In this document: piece by piece, positions 31,702-35,419 of the stretch
Numbering within the stretch: position 1 is the stretch's first letter
Layout of the letters: each line of letters opens with the position of its first letter
Assembly: GCA_902470035.1 (NCBI GenBank)
Contig: CABREZ010000002.1
Coordinates: 1 to 35,419 of the forward strand
DNA: 35,419 bases
Direction of reading: 5' to 3'
DNA from: an uncultured Streptococcus sp.
Lineage (GTDB): Bacteria > Bacillota > Bacilli > Lactobacillales > Streptococcaceae
The notes under the pieces: model-generated
What the model was told of the DNA's origin: nothing
What the model saw: only the letters and a program-made list of their open reading frames with translations
Database searches by the model: none
Program-made: the position numbers and the translations under genes

Positions 31702-34695
31702 ATGAAAAAGAAAACAGTGGTGTCCATGGTAGCTTCAAGTCTGCTACTAGCTCCCTTTGTCTTAAATCAAGTGGTAGCAGCAGATGAGAACCTACCAGAG
31801 ATTTCTCCAACGAAAGAAGTGGTGACTCAGGTAGCTCCGGAGCCTGTATCTTCTGAAGGAGCAGCTTCCCAATCTCAAGCAGATCAGGCAGCATCCGCTC
31901 CAAGTGTGGAACCTAAGAAGGAAGTAGAGACTTCTGAACCTGCAGGACCGAGTCCAATTGCTCCGGCAGAGACGGAGAAGGTTGACAAGCCAGTCGAACA
32001 AGAAAAAACCGTGACGGTAACTGAAAAAATAAATCTCCCTCAGGCACCTCAGGGGTCAGGTGTCCCAGCTAGTCCAGCGGCTTCGACGGGAACCTCAACC
32101 CCAGCGACAGGACAAGCCTTAACCTCTTACACAGGAAGCTTGGCCAATAGTGACCTCAAAGACAAGGAATTAACGGTTCAAAATGCTGTTGATGAATTGC
32201 TTCAGTGGGCTGCGAAGGATCCTAAGCAGGCTGGTCAATCAGCTACAGATCGGGAACGTTTTGCCAAGAGTCTAGGGATGATCAGCACTCAAGAGGACTT
32301 GAACCGCAAGGTTAGTCAAGAAGAATTGACCAATATGTACAGCATCGCTAAGAAGCTCTACGATGCCTATCGCTCTGAAAAGAAAGCCCCTCTCTTTTTG
32401 AATGGGCGAGCTCAACCGATCTTCCCTTATACAACTGGGGAAAAATCAGATGAAGACTATCACTATGAGGATAGCGAAATCGTCCGCTTCCCAGTCTATG
32501 TGGAGACCGATTACGATACGGATGGGGATGGCAAGCGTGACTTAGTCAAGGCCATTGTCCAGTTGCCAAAAGCTGTTGCTAGGGGAGACTTTAAGGCAGC
32601 GACCATTCTTGAAGCGCGTCCTTACGTAGCAGGAACCTTGGATGAGAACTATGTGACTCTTGAAAGCTTGGGCTTACCGACAGATGGCTCCTATGATATG
32701 AAGAAGTTGCGGAAGCAACCTGCTAAACGCCAGGCAGTCGGAAACTCGTCAACAGTAGAAGCGGCTAAGAAGGCCAAGGCTTCGGATTGGTACTACTACA
32801 GTCCCTACGAGTATATCTATGACTACGAAAACTTGAACTGGTATGACTATTTCTTGGTCAGAGGCTATGCCTTTATTTCCAGTGCTGGTCTAGGAACCAA
32901 GGGATCAGAAGGATTTAATACAACAGGTTCTGATCTCGAAATCAATGCCTTCAAGAATATTATCGAGTGGGTCAATGGCAAGCGCAAGGCCTACACCGAT
33001 AAGACTAGCAATATCGAAATCAAGGCAGACTGGGCTACAGGAAATGTTGCCATGACCGGTCTATCCTGGGCTGGAACCACGACTTTTGGTGTGGCAGGTA
33101 CAGGAGTCGAAGGTCTGAAGACCATCGTACCAGCTGCTGGGATCGCTTCTTGGTATGATTATTTCAACAGTCAAGGAACAGCTTATGGGAACCCACCATA
33201 TAGTGATTTATCTTGGTTGTCCCTCTATGTCGGTACTCGGATTCTAGATGAAAAAGACTGGGCTGGTATTTGGCAAAATTATGCCAACTATATCAACCAG
33301 CTCAACAAGGATCAAAATGCGCATGAACGCAATTACAGCGATGTTTGGAAGGAACGGGATTATACCCTTCATCCTGAAAAATTCAAGACTAGCGCCCTCT
33401 TGGTTCACGGCTTGAATGATGACAACGTTAAAACCAAGCATTTTGAACTCATGTACGATGCCCTCAAGAAGGCAGGCCAAGATGTCAAACTCTATCTCCA
33501 CCAGGGAGACCACGTCTATCCAGCAGCCATGTCTCGTGGTTATGGTATTCAGGCCAATGGCCAAGATTTCTATGATCTTTTGAATACCTGGCTTAGTCAT
33601 TACTTGTACGGGGTAGAGAATCAAGTTGACAAATTACCAGCTGTCTTGGCGCAGAACAACTATGACCCAAGTAAGTGGACCACTTATGATAACTGGAAAA
33701 CCTCGCAGCGCCTCTTCCTCAACGGCCAGTCGAAACGCTTGGAAGAAACCATTTCGAGCGATTATGCCGGAGCTGGCGTAGAGATTGCTAAACGCAACGA
33801 AACTGTGAGCCAAGGATCTTCAAAAGCCAACATGACCTTTGTGTCAGAGGTGACAGAAGATACTACCATCAAAGGGCATATCCCTGTACACTTCAAGGCA
33901 GCCCTGGCTAAGGGGCAAGGCAAGAACTTCCAGATCAATGCCCTCTTGGTCGACGTCTCTGATGAGGAATTTGATGTGGTCGGCAACGGTGGCGTCAAAG
34001 CAGATAAAAAATCAGATGGCTTCTGGATGGGAAGTAACCTTTCTAATCTCTCAGTAGCAGAGTTTGAGACCATTAAGACCAAATACAAGGTCATTGCCAA
34101 AGGATGGATCAACCTGGCCAACCCTGAGTCTGGCTATGATTCAGCCAGCTCAAGAAATAGTATCGAGCCAAAAGTTGGAGAATTCCACGACTATACGGTC
34201 CATCTCCAACCAAACCTTTATACGGTTAAAAAGGGCCACAAGCTAGCCCTAGTCTTTAACACCTATGATCCATCAGACTTAACCGTTGAAAAACCTTATG
34301 AAGTCACCTTCAAGACAGATTCGATCCGTGCGACCATTCCGATTGTTGAAAGGACGCGTTCGCAAGTAGCTACTTATCTTCCTAACGTAGCTGATACAGC
34401 ATATGCTGCCCTTCCTGAGATTCAAGGAGCTAAATTGGTCGCAGCAGAGATTCATTACAAGGAAGAGTATCACTTACCAATGGATCCTGAGCCACAGGGA
34501 GAAACGACCAGCCCTCTTCCGATTAATTTTGGACAAAAATTCCTTTCTCTAGATAAAGAAAACAAGACAGAAAATCAAGCTCACCTTCCTCAAACGGGTG
34601 AGCAAGAAACTCAGATTGGCCTTTATGCCCTTAGTACCCTCCTCTTGTCTAGCCTTCTTTTCTGGAAGAAAAAGAATGAAGATGTCCAAGGTTGA
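31702..34695 (+). CDS. Cell-wall-anchored Xaa-Pro dipeptidyl-peptidase (S15)
   Basis: A 997-residue surface enzyme. It has a signal peptide (about 1-27), a Pro/Glu/Ser-rich spacer to about 140, then the S15 catalytic body. The nucleophile is Ser455 in GLSWAG; Asp573 (HGLNDDNV) and His604 (HQGDH) complete the triad. It cleaves X-Pro dipeptides from N-termini, releasing Pro-containing dipeptides from host proteins. The C-terminus has the sortase signal LPQTG (962-966), a hydrophobic segment and a KKK-containing tail. The cytosolic PepX of lactic acid bacteria lacks such signals; this exported version is known from S. gordonii and relatives. It lies beside the peptide-binding lipoprotein gene and may feed it. 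No terminator is visible before trxA. Confidence 0.95.
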   Translation: MKKKTVVSMVASSLLLAPFVLNQVVAADENLPEISPTKEVVTQVAPEPVSSEGAASQSQADQAASAPSVEPKKEVETSEPAGPSPIAPAETEKVDKPVEQEKTVTVTEKINLPQAPQGSGVPASPAASTGTSTPATGQALTSYTGSLANSDLKDKELTVQNAVDELLQWAAKDPKQAGQSATDRERFAKSLGMISTQEDLNRKVSQEELTNMYSIAKKLYDAYRSEKKAPLFLNGRAQPIFPYTTGEKSDEDYHYEDSEIVRFPVYVETDYDTDGDGKRDLVKAIVQLPKAVARGDFKAATILEARPYVAGTLDENYVTLESLGLPTDGSYDMKKLRKQPAKRQAVGNSSTVEAAKKAKASDWYYYSPYEYIYDYENLNWYDYFLVRGYAFISSAGLGTKGSEGFNTTGSDLEINAFKNIIEWVNGKRKAYTDKTSNIEIKADWATGNVAMTGLSWAGTTTFGVAGTGVEGLKTIVPAAGIASWYDYFNSQGTAYGNPPYSDLSWLSLYVGTRILDEKDWAGIWQNYANYINQLNKDQNAHERNYSDVWKERDYTLHPEKFKTSALLVHGLNDDNVKTKHFELMYDALKKAGQDVKLYLHQGDHVYPAAMSRGYGIQANGQDFYDLLNTWLSHYLYGVENQVDKLPAVLAQNNYDPSKWTTYDNWKTSQRLFLNGQSKRLEETISSDYAGAGVEIAKRNETVSQGSSKANMTFVSEVTEDTTIKGHIPVHFKAALAKGQGKNFQINALLVDVSDEEFDVVGNGGVKADKKSDGFWMGSNLSNLSVAEFETIKTKYKVIAKGWINLANPESGYDSASSRNSIEPKVGEFHDYTVHLQPNLYTVKKGHKLALVFNTYDPSDLTVEKPYEVTFKTDSIRATIPIVERTRSQVATYLPNVADTAYAALPEIQGAKLVAAEIHYKEEYHLPMDPEPQGETTSPLPINFGQKFLSLDKENKTENQAHLPQTGEQETQIGLYALSTLLLSSLLFWKKKNEDVQG

Positions 34696-34733
34696 GAGCG
34701 TAGCAAATATTTCTAAAAACTTGAATTTTGGTG

Positions 34734-34739
34734 TAGAAT
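34734..34739 (+). promoter_or_regulatory. Possible -10 box before thioredoxin
   Basis: TAGAAT, 50 bases before the thioredoxin ATG, with a weak TTCTAA at 34711-34716. Co-transcription with the upstream gene is the alternative, since no terminator separates them. Confidence 0.35.
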
Positions 34740-34788
34740 AGAACTATCAATAAGAGATTAGTGGAAATCACTGATCAAAGGAGGAACT

Positions 34789-35103
34789 ATGGTACACGTA
34801 CTAACAGATGCAACATTTGAACAAGAAACTAGCCAAGGCTTGGTCTTGGTCGACTTCTGGGCAACTTGGTGTGGTCCTTGCCGGATGCAAGCCCCAATCT
34901 TGGAACAATTGGCAGAAGAGATCCATGAAGATGACTTGAAAATCTTTAAGATGGATGTGGATGAAAATCCAAACACTGCTCGCAACTTCGGCATTATGTC
35001 CATCCCAACACTCTTGTTTAAAAAAGATGGGCAAGTGGTGAAACAAGTCGCTGGTGTTCATACCAAAGAACAACTCAAAGCGATTGTTGCAGAATTAAGC
35101 TAA
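34789..35103 (+). CDS. trxA: Thioredoxin
   Basis: A 104-residue thioredoxin. VDFWATWCGPCRMQAPIL carries the redox CGPC site (about 29-32), and the cis-Pro is in MSIPTLLF. It reduces protein disulfides in the cytosol using electrons from thioredoxin reductase, and supports ribonucleotide reductase and peroxidases. AAAGGAGG precedes the ATG. No reductase gene is nearby. Confidence 0.97.
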   Translation: MVHVLTDATFEQETSQGLVLVDFWATWCGPCRMQAPILEQLAEEIHEDDLKIFKMDVDENPNTARNFGIMSIPTLLFKKDGQVVKQVAGVHTKEQLKAIVAELS

Positions 35104-35136
35104 CATAAAAGAAGCCCTTGCTTCTCAGATCAACTA

Positions 35137-35176
35137 AACTCGTTCATTTCCAACTATGGAGGTGGGCGAGTTTTTT
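35137..35176 (+). terminator. Terminator after thioredoxin
   Basis: AAACTCG...CATTTCC, loop AACTAT, GGAGGTG...CGAGTTTTTT: a long stem with G-U pairs. A small GAAGC/GCTTC hairpin (35111-35124) precedes it. Confidence 0.75.
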
Positions 35177-35211
35177 CTTTCATGAACTTGTTAAGAGAAT
35201 CAGACAAGGAA

Positions 35212-35240
35212 TTGACAGCGCTTTCCTAAGGTGTTAGAAT
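35212..35240 (+). promoter_or_regulatory. Strong promoter reading into the right-edge repeat
   Basis: TTGACA (35212-35217), 17 bases, TAGAAT (35235-35240) with an extended TG. TTGACAGCGCTTTCC (35212-35226) also matches the cre consensus at 13 of 15 positions. Transcription would start near 35247, run through repeat copy 2 and leave the window. The gene it serves is not visible. Confidence 0.6.
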
Positions 35241-35268
35241 GAACCTGTGGTTTGCCATGAAATATAAG

Positions 35269-35406
35269 AAAGAGAGTGGGACAGAAATCGGTCATTCGTT
35301 AGAATTCGATTTCGTCGTCCCACCTCCGCACAGTTGAGTAGGGCTGTAAAAGCTGATGAAATCGGCGTAGTAGAGCCCACTCAACCACTGCGTCTTGCTC
35401 GACAAT
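35269..35406 (-). repeat. 138-bp structured intergenic repeat, copy 2 (inverted)
   Basis: The reverse complement matches 1122-1259 with two differences. The same two stem-loops are present. It lies in the opposite orientation to copy 1, about 34 kb away, and between a strong promoter and whatever gene follows the window edge. Confidence 0.85.
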
Positions 35407-35419
35407 TCAAAGACAATTG

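Noticed and set aside
35259..35339. A 26-codon frame (MKYKKESGTEIGHSLEF...) entering repeat copy 2
   Set aside because: No ribosome site, and most of it is the repeat itself, whose first copy has no start codon in this frame.

Overview
The window reads as the chromosome of an oral, low-GC Firmicute, almost certainly a Streptococcus of the mitis/sanguinis/parasanguinis type. The support is an LPxTG-anchored Xaa-Pro dipeptidyl-peptidase, an AliA/AmiA-type oligopeptide-binding lipoprotein behind a perfect CodY box, a T-box-controlled trpEGDCFBA operon, strong AGGAGG ribosome sites, TATAAT promoters (several extended) and compact U-tailed terminators. The species cannot be fixed from the sequence.

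Left part (1-6.4 kb): the 3' end of an FtsX-type ABC permease, a terminator, a 138-bp structured repeat, and a decayed N-terminal permease fragment. A promoter with a structured leader then drives a heterodimeric ABC multidrug-type exporter pair, one half with a degenerate ATP site. A two-gene operon of a YbgA/DUF1722 protein and a pyrimidine-dimer glycosylase-type protein follows.

Accessory part (6.4-18.3 kb): a folded leader RNA candidate with two small orphan genes, then a Type I restriction-modification locus that has been opened up by cargo. The order is hsdR, DUF262 protein, HEPN RNase-like protein, hsdS, an AAA-ATPase/DUF4435 TOPRIM fusion resembling a merged PARIS (AriA-AriB) system, a HigBA-type toxin-antitoxin pair, and hsdM. 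hsdR, the TA pair and hsdM share the GC-richer composition of the chromosome. The DUF262, HEPN and PARIS-like genes and the hsdS recognition domains are strikingly AT-rich. A second copy of the last codons of hsdS lies just after the PARIS-like gene, marking the insertion. PARIS is known to be triggered by phage inhibitors of restriction, so its place inside a restriction locus makes functional sense. This is the most interesting part of the window.

Middle (18.3-22.7 kb): a VOC (CatE-like) protein and an NADPH:FMN/quinone reductase-type flavoprotein have separate promoters but the same TGTAA-N9-TTACA operator, suggesting one electrophile/quinone-stress regulator. After them come a convergent VIT/CCC1 metal transporter, a Ser/Lys-rich lipoprotein and an M42 aminopeptidase.

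Right part (22.7-35.4 kb): the T-box and complete tryptophan operon, the CodY-controlled oligopeptide-binding lipoprotein, the surface Xaa-Pro dipeptidyl-peptidase with a cre-like site at its promoter, and thioredoxin. At the right edge a strong promoter reads into an inverted second copy of the 138-bp repeat. Tryptophan supply and peptide scavenging therefore lie side by side: surface peptidase, peptide-binding lipoprotein and amino-acid synthesis, each with its own nutrient sensor (CcpA-like, CodY, T-box).
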